Of a stretch of DNA of 55,584 nt, positions 7,829-17,565 are shown in pieces. Numbering within the stretch: position 1 is the first letter of the stretch; every line of letters starts with the position of its first letter. Origin of the DNA: an uncultured Lachnospiraceae bacterium (GTDB lineage: Bacteria > Bacillota > Clostridia > Lachnospirales > Lachnospiraceae). Both the position numbers and the translations under genes were made by a program. The notes beneath the pieces were generated by a model that searched no databases, was not told where the DNA came from, and saw only the letters and a program-made list of their open reading frames with translations. Location: contig CAMORO010000006.1 of assembly GCA_946623875.1 (NCBI GenBank), positions 1 to 55,584 of the forward strand. The letters are read 5' to 3'.

Positions 7829-9808
7829 TTACTCGCCGCTGTTCATTTTCATGAATTGTTCTTCTGTGATTATGGGTATATTAAGTTCCTTTGCCTTCTT
7901 GTTCTTGGATGAAGAAGAAGCAGGATCATTATTTATAAGATAATCCGTTTTCGTACTTACCGAACCGCTCACCTTACCGCCCATGCTTTCTATAAGCTCT
8001 TTCAGGGCATTTCTGTTATCGAAGTGCTCAAGCGATCCTGTAATTACAAATGTCTTACCGTTTATGGCTTCATTTGATGAATCGAGCTTTGGTATTTCTA
8101 TCGTAAGTTCTTTAAGCAGCTCATCCAGCTCCCTGTTATGGTTTTCATCGGCGAAATAATCAACGAAGCTTCGCGCTATAACTTCACCAACCCCGTCTAT
8201 GCTGCTTAGCTGCTCCATATCAGCATGCCTCACCCTGTCTATATCATGATCGAATTCACGACAGATGATCTTCGCATTTGATAAACCGACATTCAGTATA
8301 CCCAGACTGTATATGAGCTTGGGCAGTTGAATGGTTCTTGACTTGTCGATCGCTGCTATAAGGTTATTATACGATTTATCACCGAATCCCTCAAGTTTAC
8401 ATAACTCATCTTTGTGTTTATCTAACCTGAATATATCCGGAAGTTCATGTATAAACCCGTGGGCTATGAATTTTTCCAATGTGGATTCGGACAGACCGTC
8501 AATATTTAACGCGTCCCTGCTTACAAACAGGTCAAACCTTTTTATCTTCTTTGCCGGGCATTCGGGATTGGTACAATACAAAGCTTCGGTATCATTTATC
8601 CTGCGTATCTGTGTTACACCATTGCATGCCGGACAGTGTTGCGGTATCAGTTTATCATCATCATTCCCATCATATACCCCGGATCTTGTAAGATTGTCGG
8701 CAATCTGTGGAATGATCATGTTGGCCTTGTAAACTGTTATCGTATCTCCGATCCCAAGCTGCAGCTCCTTTACTATGCTGACATTGTGTACGCTGGCACG
8801 CTGTACCGTTGTGCCCTCAAGCTCAACCGGTTCGAATATGGCGACGGGATTGATAAGCCCTGTTCTGCTGGGACTCCATTCTATTTCAAGCAGCTTCGTT
8901 TCCCGGATCTCATCCTGCCATTTGAAAGCGATAGCATCCCTTGGGAACTTGGCTGTACGCCCCAAGGAACGACCGTATTCTATATCATCATATGTAAGCA
9001 CAAGACCGTCGCTTGGTATATCATTTCCCTTTACGGCATCCGCATAGTATTGTATTCTGTCCAAAATGTCGGACTCTTTAACCGGATGATATTCCACCAC
9101 CTCGAAGCCCTGCGTACGCAGGAATTCCATCTGGTCCTTTCTTGAATTGTGAAAGTCAACGTCCTCAGCCTTTACCAATGTGAACGCATACAACCTTACA
9201 TTTCTTTCTGCCGTGATCTCATTGTTAAGCTGTCTGACGGAACCTGAACAGAGATTTCTCGGATTCTTGTATTTGGCATCAACGTCCTCTATCTGCTCGT
9301 TTATCTTCTCGAAATCGGTGTAGCTTATTACCGCTTCTCCTCTGAGAATAAGCTCGCCTTTATAAGGGATAACGTGCGGCAGATTTACGAATGTCATGGC
9401 ATTGGGGGTGATAACTTCCCCAACCTCACCGTTTCCGCGTGTGACAGCCTTAAAGAGCTTACCGTCCCTATATGTGAGCACTATGGTAAGCCCGTCAAGC
9501 TTCCATGAGAGCAGGCCTTCCTTTCCCTTAAGCCAGTCCCTTAACGTTTCCCTGTCCTTGGTCTTATCGAGGCTCAGCATCGGGCTCTCATGCGCTTCCT
9601 TGGGCAGCTCGTCCACCGCTTCATATCCTATGCTCACAGTCGGCGAACCGGCAAGAACAGTACCCGTGGTTTCTTCAAGTGACTGCAGCTCATCATACAG
9701 CTTATCGTATTCGTAATTGCTCATGATCTCACGGTCCTCGGCATAATATGCCTTAGAAGCTTTTGTAAGCAGATCTATGAGTTCTTTCATTCTATCTATT
9801 TCGTTCAT
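7829..9808 (-). CDS. ligA: NAD-dependent DNA ligase LigA
   Basis: This 659-residue enzyme seals nicks during replication and repair using NAD+. The order is complete: Ia domain with YYxxD...YD motifs, adenylation domain with the nucleophile Lys103 in SWKLDGLT, OB fold, a four-cysteine zinc finger (CPAC...CTNPEC), helix-hairpin-helix repeats, and a C-terminal BRCT domain (GKTFVITGSLEHF onward). Several motifs differ from the textbook enzyme, for example TRGNGEVGEVIT where most have RGDGxxGEDVT. Such divergent LigA proteins can still be the housekeeping ligase, and no second copy is seen here. The gene lies 29 bp before the GGDEF-EAL gene. Confidence 0.93.
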   Translation of the reverse strand: MNEIDRMKELIDLLTKASKAYYAEDREIMSNYEYDKLYDELQSLEETTGTVLAGSPTVSIGYEAVDELPKEAHESPMLSLDKTKDRETLRDWLKGKEGLLSWKLDGLTIVLTYRDGKLFKAVTRGNGEVGEVITPNAMTFVNLPHVIPYKGELILRGEAVISYTDFEKINEQIEDVDAKYKNPRNLCSGSVRQLNNEITAERNVRLYAFTLVKAEDVDFHNSRKDQMEFLRTQGFEVVEYHPVKESDILDRIQYYADAVKGNDIPSDGLVLTYDDIEYGRSLGRTAKFPRDAIAFKWQDEIRETKLLEIEWSPSRTGLINPVAIFEPVELEGTTVQRASVHNVSIVKELQLGIGDTITVYKANMIIPQIADNLTRSGVYDGNDDDKLIPQHCPACNGVTQIRRINDTEALYCTNPECPAKKIKRFDLFVSRDALNIDGLSESTLEKFIAHGFIHELPDIFRLDKHKDELCKLEGFGDKSYNNLIAAIDKSRTIQLPKLIYSLGILNVGLSNAKIICREFDHDIDRVRHADMEQLSSIDGVGEVIARSFVDYFADENHNRELDELLKELTIEIPKLDSSNEAINGKTFVITGSLEHFDNRNALKELIESMGGKVSGSVSTKTDYLINNDPASSSSKNKKAKELNIPIITEEQFMKMNSGE

Positions 9809-9856
9809 GGCAGTTTCCTGTCTTTCTTATCTTTCTTCTCTTTTTTGTTTTTTCCG

Positions 9857-10585
9857 TTATAACGATTTGGATTTCAAACCGGCCAGACGTCTGAGTTCAT
9901 CAATCTCTTTTGGATCAAGCTCCCTGTATTTTCCTGTAGGAATGCTTCCAAGCTTAATGTTCATGACTCTTACACGTACAAGCTTACGTACACGGTATCC
10001 GAATGCTTCGCACATCCTGCGGATCTGCCTGTTTATACCCTGTGTCAGCACGATACTGAATGAATTGTCCGATATACGCTCCACCTTACAGGGTCTTGTC
10101 TTAACATCAAGCTCCTCTAAATACACGCCTTTCGAGAGTCCGTACAAAAAGGCCTCTGTTGCGCTCTTGTTAACTGTTACAACATATTCCTTCTCATGTT
10201 CATTTCTTGCACGCATCATCGCATCTATAAGGTCTCCGTCGTTTGTCATTATAAGAAGTCCTTCAGAGTCCTTATCAAGACGCCCGCTGTATGTGATCCG
10301 TACCGGATAATCCAGATAATCGATCACATTATTCTCTTCCATCTTTTCGGATGTACATACAATACCTCCCGGCTTGTTAAATGCAAGATATACCTTATCA
10401 TCAACACCGTTAAGGGCTACGCCGTTTACACAGACCTTCATATCAGGCGTAACCTTCATCCCGTTTTCAGCCCTTACACCGTCCACGGTAACTGCTCCCT
10501 TTTCTATCAGTTCATCCGCACCTCGCCTTGAACAGATGCCGCACTGTGCAAGATATTTATTTATCCTGATTCCCTGTTCTTCCAT
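9857..10585 (-). CDS. rluF: 23S rRNA pseudouridine synthase, RluF-type
   Basis: This 242-residue protein has an N-terminal S4 RNA-binding domain (RINKYLAQCGICSRRGADEL, residues 6-25) followed by the RsuA/RluB/E/F catalytic domain. The catalytic Asp is in YSGRLDKDSEGLLIMTNDG, and the QGINRQIRRMCEAFGY segment is the form typical of RluF rather than RluB. It isomerises a uridine in 23S rRNA (U2604 in E. coli RluF); the exact target in this organism is inferred. Its start is followed by about 118 bp of spacer to the flhB-like gene, and the gene ends 48 bp before ligA. Confidence 0.88.
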   Translation of the reverse strand: MEEQGIRINKYLAQCGICSRRGADELIEKGAVTVDGVRAENGMKVTPDMKVCVNGVALNGVDDKVYLAFNKPGGIVCTSEKMEENNVIDYLDYPVRITYSGRLDKDSEGLLIMTNDGDLIDAMMRARNEHEKEYVVTVNKSATEAFLYGLSKGVYLEELDVKTRPCKVERISDNSFSIVLTQGINRQIRRMCEAFGYRVRKLVRVRVMNIKLGSIPTGKYRELDPKEIDELRRLAGLKSKSL

Positions 10586-10648
10586 AATGCTGTTCCTGCA
10601 TCCAGACTAACTGTTTCCGGTTCTTCACATCTTATATTTAGTCTTCTG

Positions 10649-10745
10649 CATTTTAATTTACAACTACATCGACACCTTATTCTTTATCTTCTCCATTTTC
10701 AATTTACTTCGGCATCGACACCTTACTCTTGATCTTCTCCATTTC
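10649..10745 (-). repeat. Decaying tandem copies of the flhB-like gene's 3' end
   Basis: About 45 bp covering the end of the flhB-like gene and its stop codon is repeated directly downstream at a 45-46 bp period (units begin near 10740, 10694 and 10649). The second unit keeps ATGGAGAAGATAAAGAATAA with few changes, and the third (from about 10649) is more worn. The copies lie outside the reading frame, after the stop. This looks like replication slippage or local duplication. Confidence 0.6.
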
Positions 10746-11000
10746 GTCGACAAATACGAGTATCTCCGCAACCACCTCATAGAGTTCCGGAGGAATGTAA
10801 TCACCTATTTCCAGCTTGGACAGAGTACCGGCCAGCTTACTGTCCTGATGCAGCGGTACATCCGATTCCTTAGCCTTTTCGATTATCTTCTCAGCCAGCG
10901 CTCCCTTCCCCGTTGCAATTACCTTGGGAGCAAGATCACCCGGTTGATACTCAAGCGCTATCGCCTGTTTAACCTTAGGCTTCCTGTTGTTGTCATCCAT
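10704..11000 (-). CDS. Stand-alone FlhB C-terminal domain homologue (YlqH-like)
   Basis: This 98-residue protein matches the cytoplasmic C-terminal domain of the flagellar export gate protein FlhB, starting just after where FlhB would have its self-cleaving NPTH motif. It has AIALEYQPGDLAPKVIATGK, then IIEKAKESDVPLHQDSKLAG, then IGDYIPPELYEVVAEIL. There is no membrane part and no NPTH. Such small proteins occur in Firmicutes beside a FliK-like gene and rnhB (ylqH/ylqG in Bacillus subtilis), as here. Their role is unproven; influence on flagellar export is plausible from homology only. It starts 18 bp after the FliK-like gene. Confidence 0.85.
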   Translation of the reverse strand: MDDNNRKPKVKQAIALEYQPGDLAPKVIATGKGALAEKIIEKAKESDVPLHQDSKLAGTLSKLEIGDYIPPELYEVVAEILVFVDEMEKIKSKVSMPK

Positions 11001-11018
11001 ATAACAATACCTTTATGA

Positions 11019-12905
11019 TCACGCCCTTACGTCAAATGAAAGCTTTGAAGTAATAGGGCCTCCCACAACCCCGTTACTCTTCTCCTTAAGCATCTCTCCG
11101 ATCACGTTTTTCTGAGGTTCTTCAGGATCCTTCTTTATGACGCTCGTAGTCATATTATAACCTTTTTCCTGCAATCTTGCATCCAAAATACCTATATTGG
11201 CTTCAAAAAGGTTTAGTGCGGCTTCATCAGCCAGATAGAAATTGGTATTCACCTTGGTCTTCTGCATCGCAACATATACATCCATAGGGCCGAGATTATC
11301 CATGTCAAGATGAAGAAAGGCACTTACATTTCCGTCATTGTTCTGAAGCTTTTTCTTATTGGTGTAAACATACAGCTCTCCGTGGGCATTTTCCTGATTC
11401 ATCCTTATCGGAAGCTGCACATACTGTGCCATCTGATTAAGCTGATTCATGAAGTTGACATTGTCGTTTATATTCTGGGCACTCTTCATGACCTCACTTC
11501 CTATCTGTCCGGCATCTTTAAGTATCTCCATAGCGCGCTGTGACTGTTCGGACAGCCTCTTGTACAGTTCATCTATCGCCCCTTCTTTGGCAACATCTGC
11601 AGGATTAAGGAGCATCTGCTTCATAAGCTGGTTTCCCACCAACTGTTTGAAATCATTGTTGTTAAGAAGTCTGGTAAGTGTCTCCATCTGAGAATTGTTA
11701 AGCTTAACACCGGACTGATTATTGTTAATAAGTGTCTTGACGAAATCAACCAGATCATTTACCGACATCGTTCCGTTAGTAATATTGTTAAGTTCCTCCT
11801 GAGGCATTCCGAGCTTACTCAGATCATCCATAAGGTTCTGCATAAGCTGACCTGATCCGTCCGACATCTGCCCCTGTGACAGAGTGCTTCCCGTCTCCTG
11901 ATTTACTGTACTTTCACCCATGTTTACCGATGTATTCATCTCAGGTGCAGCCTCACTGTCCGAATTAAGCGTAATTGCCCAAACATCCTCAACTTCTACG
12001 GGAACAACCTCCGGAACCTCCGCTGATATAAACATGGGACCGTTGGCTGCTATCTCCACAGACTGGGCAGCAACGCCTGTGATCTGGGGATTGTTAAGGA
12101 GCGCGTTCCAATCCTTATCACCGGCCGAAATAAGATTAAGGATATCGTTTGATAACTGAAGTCCCGCTTCATTTAATACAGCAGATGTATCAGTTGATGT
12201 CATCTGGACAACCTGTGCACCATCCTCTGTTATTACTGTCTGCGCGACTGTTGAACCTGCAGTTCCGAGAAGATCGCTCAATCCGGTTGACAACCCTTCG
12301 GCATCATTTATTATCTGATGTTCGAAGTTCATGTAATTCTCGTACTGCTGTATATTAAGTTCATTTACCTGTAAGCCAAGCTTGGTAAGCTGTATGACAG
12401 TTGCGGGATCCGTAGTGGGATTGGCTTCCATGCTTCTTGCCATCGCCTGCAATGCCTGTTTGTTTACAGACATACCCTCATCAAGCATATTTGAGACCAT
12501 GGCAAGATTCTGTGCGGTTGCCTTCATCCCTGCTTCCTGTAATGCCGCATTCGCCATTGTATTGTTGTTCAGATTGGAATATAAAGGATGCAGGGTCATC
12601 TGTTCCCCATTGCTTGTTACCTGAAATACAAGCTTCTGCCCTGCCGAAATGTCCATATTGTTATCAAGCTGTGCAGTAAGTGTTGCATTGTTATCCAGAC
12701 GCAGAGTAACCTCTCCGTTCTTTACATTGATAACTTCACCCCCAAGCACCTGCCCCGGTGAAATGTTTGCAGGCTGTTGTGTCTGTATATTTGCGGTATT
12801 GACTCTTGTCTGACTATTGCTTATCGCTTCGGTGTTATAATTACCGTTGTTTCCGATACCGCCTGCCTGCCTGTATGCATTTAGCGCATTCAGATTAATT
12901 GCCAT
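11019..12905 (-). CDS. FliK-like hook-length-control-domain protein (YlqG-like)
   Basis: This 628-residue, Asn/Gln/Thr-rich, low-complexity protein has no signal peptide. Residues 1-480 are mostly repetitive and hydrophilic, with an OB-like beta segment (GQVLGGEVINVKNGEVTLRL) near 50-110. The last 130 residues match the C-terminal domain of flagellar hook-length control protein FliK: a Leu-Pro-x-Arg-Met-like entry (LPIRMNQENAHGELYVY), LGPMDVYV, and NLFEANIGILDARLQEKGY. The adjacent FlhB-domain gene supports this pairing, because FliK contacts the FlhB C-terminal domain in flagellar systems. No other flagellar genes are in the window, so its true job is uncertain. GGGAG lies nine bases before the ATG. 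Confidence 0.75.
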   Translation of the reverse strand: MAINLNALNAYRQAGGIGNNGNYNTEAISNSQTRVNTANIQTQQPANISPGQVLGGEVINVKNGEVTLRLDNNATLTAQLDNNMDISAGQKLVFQVTSNGEQMTLHPLYSNLNNNTMANAALQEAGMKATAQNLAMVSNMLDEGMSVNKQALQAMARSMEANPTTDPATVIQLTKLGLQVNELNIQQYENYMNFEHQIINDAEGLSTGLSDLLGTAGSTVAQTVITEDGAQVVQMTSTDTSAVLNEAGLQLSNDILNLISAGDKDWNALLNNPQITGVAAQSVEIAANGPMFISAEVPEVVPVEVEDVWAITLNSDSEAAPEMNTSVNMGESTVNQETGSTLSQGQMSDGSGQLMQNLMDDLSKLGMPQEELNNITNGTMSVNDLVDFVKTLINNNQSGVKLNNSQMETLTRLLNNNDFKQLVGNQLMKQMLLNPADVAKEGAIDELYKRLSEQSQRAMEILKDAGQIGSEVMKSAQNINDNVNFMNQLNQMAQYVQLPIRMNQENAHGELYVYTNKKKLQNNDGNVSAFLHLDMDNLGPMDVYVAMQKTKVNTNFYLADEAALNLFEANIGILDARLQEKGYNMTTSVIKKDPEEPQKNVIGEMLKEKSNGVVGGPITSKLSFDVRA

Positions 12906-12927
12906 CCCCCACTACTCCCATTTACTG

Positions 12928-12948
12928 TTTTGAGCCTGTTCTGAACAG
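12928..12948 (+). repeat. Fragment of the inverted-repeat element found at 54.9 kb
   Basis: TTTTGAGCCTGTTCTGAA followed by CAG matches 20 of 21 bases of the right end of the element at 54928-55070 (its 55046-55066). It sits in the 53-bp gap between rnhB and the fliK-like gene, in a non-coding position. CTGTTC-T-GAACAG is itself an inverted repeat. Confidence 0.5.
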
Positions 12949-12958
12949 ACAATATTAA

Positions 12959-13795
12959 CTATATTTCTATGAAATTTCCGATAAAGCTTCTTCTGTGTAT
13001 CGGTGTGGGGCCGTACTTCTTCAGCGCTTCAATATGTTTGGCACTTCCATACCCCTTATTGCCGGCAAAATCATATCCCGGATACTGCTTATCATATTCA
13101 ACCATCAGTCTGTCTCTTGTGACTTTGGCTACTATTGATGCGGCTGCGATGGATATACTTTTTGCATCACCCTTGATTATCGGGATCTGCCTGATATCTA
13201 CCATGGGAATCGTCACTGCATCATTAAGCAGAATATCCGGCTTCGGATCAAGCTTCCCTATTGCCTGTCTCATTGCTTCGTAGGTTGCATTAAGGATATT
13301 GATCTCATCGATCCGGTTATTGTCTATGTAACCGAGCCCAACGGAAACAGCCTGCTCCATTATGATATCATAAAGCTCTTCTCTCTTTTTTTCGGACAAT
13401 TTCTTGGAATCATTAACATATAAAATGGAACAATCTTTGGGAAGTATTACCGCACCCGCTACTACAGGTCCTGCAAGAGGTCCTCTTCCAACCTCATCAA
13501 TTCCGCAGATATACACGTAATCGGAGTACTTACGCTCATATTCCTTCATTCCATCTATTCTGACAAGCTCGGCATTGTATTTTTCAAGTCTCTTAACTGC
13601 TTTTTCTACCAGTGTGATCACACCGGCTCTTTCATCCCCTCGATATTTCTCAATAAATCCATTAACCTCAGAGTCTTTAAGCTCTGCTAGTTCAGCCTTT
13701 ATGGTACCGATCGGAAGCCCTGCGCATTTCCCTTCTGATACTGCTGCAGTTTCCATTGAATTATCTGTTGAAACGTTTGTCTCTCTCTGTGTCAT
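12959..13795 (-). CDS. rnhB: Ribonuclease HII
   Basis: RNase HII nicks RNA-DNA hybrids at embedded ribonucleotides. The catalytic domain starts with YICGIDEVGRGPLAGPVVAG (first Asp-Glu pair), continues through DSKKLSEKKREELY and AASIVAKVTRDRLM, and ends in the usual basic tail (HRRSFIGNF). About 100 residues precede it; the part from LPIGTIKAELAEL onward matches the normal N-terminal helical region, while about 25 Ser/Thr/Glu-rich residues before that are extra. The chosen ATG at 13795 has GGAG nine bases ahead. Alternatives are ATG 13810 (no clear site) or 13906, which would overlap rbgA by 50 bp. Confidence 0.92.
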   Translation of the reverse strand: MTQRETNVSTDNSMETAAVSEGKCAGLPIGTIKAELAELKDSEVNGFIEKYRGDERAGVITLVEKAVKRLEKYNAELVRIDGMKEYERKYSDYVYICGIDEVGRGPLAGPVVAGAVILPKDCSILYVNDSKKLSEKKREELYDIIMEQAVSVGLGYIDNNRIDEINILNATYEAMRQAIGKLDPKPDILLNDAVTIPMVDIRQIPIIKGDAKSISIAAASIVAKVTRDRLMVEYDKQYPGYDFAGNKGYGSAKHIEALKKYGPTPIHRRSFIGNFIEI

Positions 13796-13856
13796 ATCAT
13801 TTTTCTCCATATTGACACGCGTTTTGTGTCTTTTACTGATCTGCGTGTCTGACAGC

Positions 13857-14723
13857 CTAAGGAAGCTCAAGAGTAATTCTTCCAAGCTTACCGCTTCTGA
13901 AATCATCTGTCAGTATGCCTGCAGCCCTGTCTGTATCAGGTTCTCCGCCCTTTATAAGACATTTTCTCGCAACTGCGATTTTTTCAAGCAGCACATATGT
14001 ATTTTGATCAGATATATTTACTGTATCATATTCAATTTCATATCTGGATTTAATTGCGTCCGGGTATTTCCCCGGATCCTTTATAAGATATGTTATCAGA
14101 TCGGCGGCAAGTTCATGCTTTATAATGATCTCATCGTTAATGGAACCGATAAAAGCGATCTTGCGTCCGATATCCTGATCTTCAAATTTGGGCCATAATA
14201 CACCCGGAGTATCAAGAAGCTCCACATCTTTATTAAGCCTTATCCACTGCTTGCCCTTGGTCACCCCGGGTTTGTTCCCGGTTTTTGTGGCAGCCTTACC
14301 TGCAAGAGAATTAATAAAAGTCGATTTCCCGACATTTGGAATACCGACAACCATTGCCCTGACAGGACGATTTTTAATGCCGCGTTTCCTGTCTCTTTCA
14401 ATCTTTTCAATACATGCTTCCCGGATCGCATTCTTTATCCTGTTCATACCTTCACCGGTTCTTGAATTAATACTGACAACAGTGTATCCACCGGCCGAAA
14501 AGAACTCCTCCCACTGTTTATTTCCCTGTTCATCGGCAAGATCTGATTTGTTCATAATTATCATTCTTGCCTTACCCTGTCCGAGCCTGTCTATATCCGG
14601 ATTTCTGGTAGCCATGGGAGCTCTGGCATCCACCAGTTCAATAACAAGATCGATAAGCTTGATATCCTCCTGCATCATGCGAAATGCTTTAGTCATATGA
14701 CCGGGAAACCATTGATATACCAT
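13857..14723 (-). CDS. rbgA: Ribosome biogenesis GTPase RbgA (YlqF)
   Basis: This 288-residue circularly permuted GTPase acts late in 50S subunit assembly. The motif order is permuted as expected: G4 (MNKSD, about 57-61), then G5-like SINSRTG, then the P-loop GIPNVGKST (127-135), then G3 DTPGVLWP (171-178). The C-terminal RNA-binding domain follows. The YQWFPGHMTKA start is the family hallmark. Its ATG overlaps the lepB stop by one base (14723), and rnhB follows, which is the common rplS-lepB-rbgA-rnhB order of Firmicutes. Confidence 0.96.
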   Translation of the reverse strand: MVYQWFPGHMTKAFRMMQEDIKLIDLVIELVDARAPMATRNPDIDRLGQGKARMIIMNKSDLADEQGNKQWEEFFSAGGYTVVSINSRTGEGMNRIKNAIREACIEKIERDRKRGIKNRPVRAMVVGIPNVGKSTFINSLAGKAATKTGNKPGVTKGKQWIRLNKDVELLDTPGVLWPKFEDQDIGRKIAFIGSINDEIIIKHELAADLITYLIKDPGKYPDAIKSRYEIEYDTVNISDQNTYVLLEKIAVARKCLIKGGEPDTDRAAGILTDDFRSGKLGRITLELP

Positions 14724-15316
14724 TACTCCACCTTTCCCATCCTGATATCCTCGTATTTCATGTGATACCAGACCTTACCTTCTATCATCTCACGGGTGAC
14801 ATTACCGATATTGGCACTCCTGCTGTCCTCACTGTTTTCACGGTTGTCGCCCATCACGAAATATTCCTCATCACTCAGCTTGATCACTTCGGCAGCAATA
14901 CCGGGCTCGAGAGTCTCAACATCCATCGCACTCATCTCGCCGTTAATATATACCGCTCCCTGCTTGATCTGTATTGTCTCTCCCGGAAGCGCGATTATAC
15001 GCTTAACATAGAGATGTGTATTCTCATTTCCGTTAGGATGAAATGCAATAACATCACCTCTCTTTGGAGCCGAGAATTGATACACTATCCTGTTTAGAAG
15101 CACCTCTTCTCCGTTAAACAAAGACGGCTCCATCGATGTCCCGACAACCGATGTCCTTATACCAATGAAATTAACAGTCATGACACCAAGGAATACAGCC
15201 GCCGCAACCCCGAATATCCAAAACAGGACTTCATATACGATCTTTATATCAATTCCGTTCTTTTCCTTACCTTTATTGTAATTCAGTTCAATTGTACCTA
15301 AATCTCTTTTTTTCAT
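14723..15316 (-). CDS. lepB: Signal peptidase I
   Basis: Type I signal peptidase removes signal peptides from exported proteins. It has a single N-terminal membrane anchor (about residues 28-50), the nucleophile Ser61 in VVGTSMEPSLF, the general base Lys105 in HLYVKRIIALPGET, and the GDNRENSEDSR box. The length of 197 residues is normal. I start it at the ATG at 15316; an in-frame TTG at 15373 lies before a perfect hairpin and would add 19 unusual residues. It lies in the rplS operon and overlaps rbgA by one base. Confidence 0.92.
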   Translation of the reverse strand: MKKRDLGTIELNYNKGKEKNGIDIKIVYEVLFWIFGVAAAVFLGVMTVNFIGIRTSVVGTSMEPSLFNGEEVLLNRIVYQFSAPKRGDVIAFHPNGNENTHLYVKRIIALPGETIQIKQGAVYINGEMSAMDVETLEPGIAAEVIKLSDEEYFVMGDNRENSEDSRSANIGNVTREMIEGKVWYHMKYEDIRMGKVE

Positions 15317-15328
15317 ACAGATATACCA

Positions 15329-15358
15329 AAGGGGCAAATACATATGTATCTGCCCCTT
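15329..15358 (-). promoter_or_regulatory. Perfect hairpin between rplS and lepB
   Basis: AAGGGGCA...TGCCCCTT with inner GATACAT/ATGTATT arms forms an almost perfect 15-bp stem just upstream of the lepB start. No T-run follows on the minus strand, so it is unlikely to be a simple terminator. It could attenuate read-through or protect the rplS transcript end after processing. Confidence 0.5.
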
Positions 15359-15388
15359 GATGATCAAGATCAATAAACTGCGGCTGTC

Positions 15389-15736
15389 TTACTTAACCAC
15401 TTCTTTAACCTTAGCAGCCTTACCTACACGATCTCTTAAGTAGAACAACTTAGCTCTTCTTACCTTACCGCGTCTTACAACTTCAATCTTCTCTACAAAA
15501 GGAGAATGAAGAGGCCATGTCTTCTCAACACCAACTCCGTTAGAAGTCTTTCTTACGGTAAATGTCTCTCTGTTGCTTCCACCCTGTCTCTTAAGTACAG
15601 TACCTTCGAAGATCTGGATCCTTTCTCTGTTTCCTTCCTTGATCTTGGCATGTACCTTAACGGTATCACCAACATTAAACTCGGGAACAGACTCTTTCAT
15701 CTGTTCTGCTTCGATGTTCTTGATAATGTCGTTCAT
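15389..15736 (-). CDS. rplS: Ribosomal protein L19
   Basis: This 115-residue L19 is of normal length and sits at the 30S-50S interface. Typical segments are [70 protein letters not shown] lies six bases before the ATG. The gene has its own strong promoter just downstream of ilvC and a leader of about 120 bases, and it leads the lepB-rbgA-rnhB run. Confidence 0.98.
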   Translation of the reverse strand: MNDIIKNIEAEQMKESVPEFNVGDTVKVHAKIKEGNRERIQIFEGTVLKRQGGSNRETFTVRKTSNGVGVEKTWPLHSPFVEKIEVVRRGKVRRAKLFYLRDRVGKAAKVKEVVK

Positions 15737-15857
15737 ATTGAACCTCCTTAATTCCCTGACGTTCTTGCATTTATCATAATGAGAACCGCATGCGGTGGAT
15801 TCCTGATACCGCTTTCCCAGAATAACACAGAGGACCGTCTACTTAACTTTTACAACA
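15737..15857 (-). promoter_or_regulatory. rplS leader, possible autoregulatory structure
   Basis: The 120-base untranslated leader holds a perfect palindrome ACCGCATGCGGT (about 15785-15796) and a strong ribosome site at its end. L19 leaders that bind their own protein are known in some bacteria; this one is only a candidate by position and structure. Confidence 0.35.
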
Positions 15858-15863
15858 TTCGCT

Positions 15864-15892
15864 ATTCTATCATAAAAACAAATGTGATGCAA
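15864..15892 (-). promoter_or_regulatory. Promoter of the rplS operon
   Basis: TTGCAT (15892-15887) and TAGAAT (15869-15864) are spaced by exactly 17 bp. The promoter lies directly after the ilvC stop and faces rplS. Confidence 0.75.
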
Positions 15893-15895
15893 GGA

Positions 15896-16927
<1,032 letters not shown>

Positions 16928-16980
16928 CTAGATAAATAAGTAAATATTATATTAACCGTCGGTTATAATTCCACGGTTGT

Positions 16981-17469
16981 TTACACATCAGCAGCTCCTC
17001 TCGTAAGACCTGCTATACCGGTTCTGGCTATCTGAAGTATTTCATAGCCTTTAAGAAGATCCAGAAAAGCTTCGATCTTACTCTGGTTTCCGGTAAGCTC
17101 TATGATCATGGAGTCCATGTCCACATCTATGATCTTCGCTCTGAAAATGTCCGATACGGACACAATTGCCTGCCTCTGATTGTCTGTTGCCTTAACCTTA
17201 ATGAGTATCAGTTCCCTGAAAACGGATGAATCAGGCTTAAGTTCCATCACTTTACGTACATCAATGAGCTTTCCGACCTGCTTCTCGATCTGGTCGAGAA
17301 TTGCCTCATCTCCGTTAGCCACGATCGTGATCCTTGTGTAGCGCGGATCGGACGTTGTTCCTGCCGTAATACTCTCGATATTGTATCCTCTCCGGCTGAA
17401 GAGTCCCGAAATACGGCTCAACACACCTGCCTGATTGTCTACAAGTAACTGAAAAACCTTTCTTTGCAT
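16981..17469 (-). CDS. ilvN: Acetolactate synthase small subunit, copy 1
   Basis: This 162-residue regulatory subunit has an N-terminal ACT domain (VFQLLVDNQAGVLSRISGLFSRRGYNI) and the C-terminal ALS_ss domain (RELILIKVKATDNQR onward). It binds the large subunit, raises its activity and confers valine feedback. The glycine-bearing FSRRGYNIES motif at the effector site is intact. It lies 65 bp before ilvC and 96 bp after the second small-subunit gene; both may serve the single large subunit upstream. Confidence 0.95.
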   Translation of the reverse strand: MQRKVFQLLVDNQAGVLSRISGLFSRRGYNIESITAGTTSDPRYTRITIVANGDEAILDQIEKQVGKLIDVRKVMELKPDSSVFRELILIKVKATDNQRQAIVSVSDIFRAKIIDVDMDSMIIELTGNQSKIEAFLDLLKGYEILQIARTGIAGLTRGAADV

Positions 17470-17565
17470 ATCATTTCCCCTTATTCATGTTTCTTTTATA
17501 CAACCGTAATATACTGCCTTTAACTGCTTAACCTCACCCTGCCGGATGGATCTATACAAACAGTA

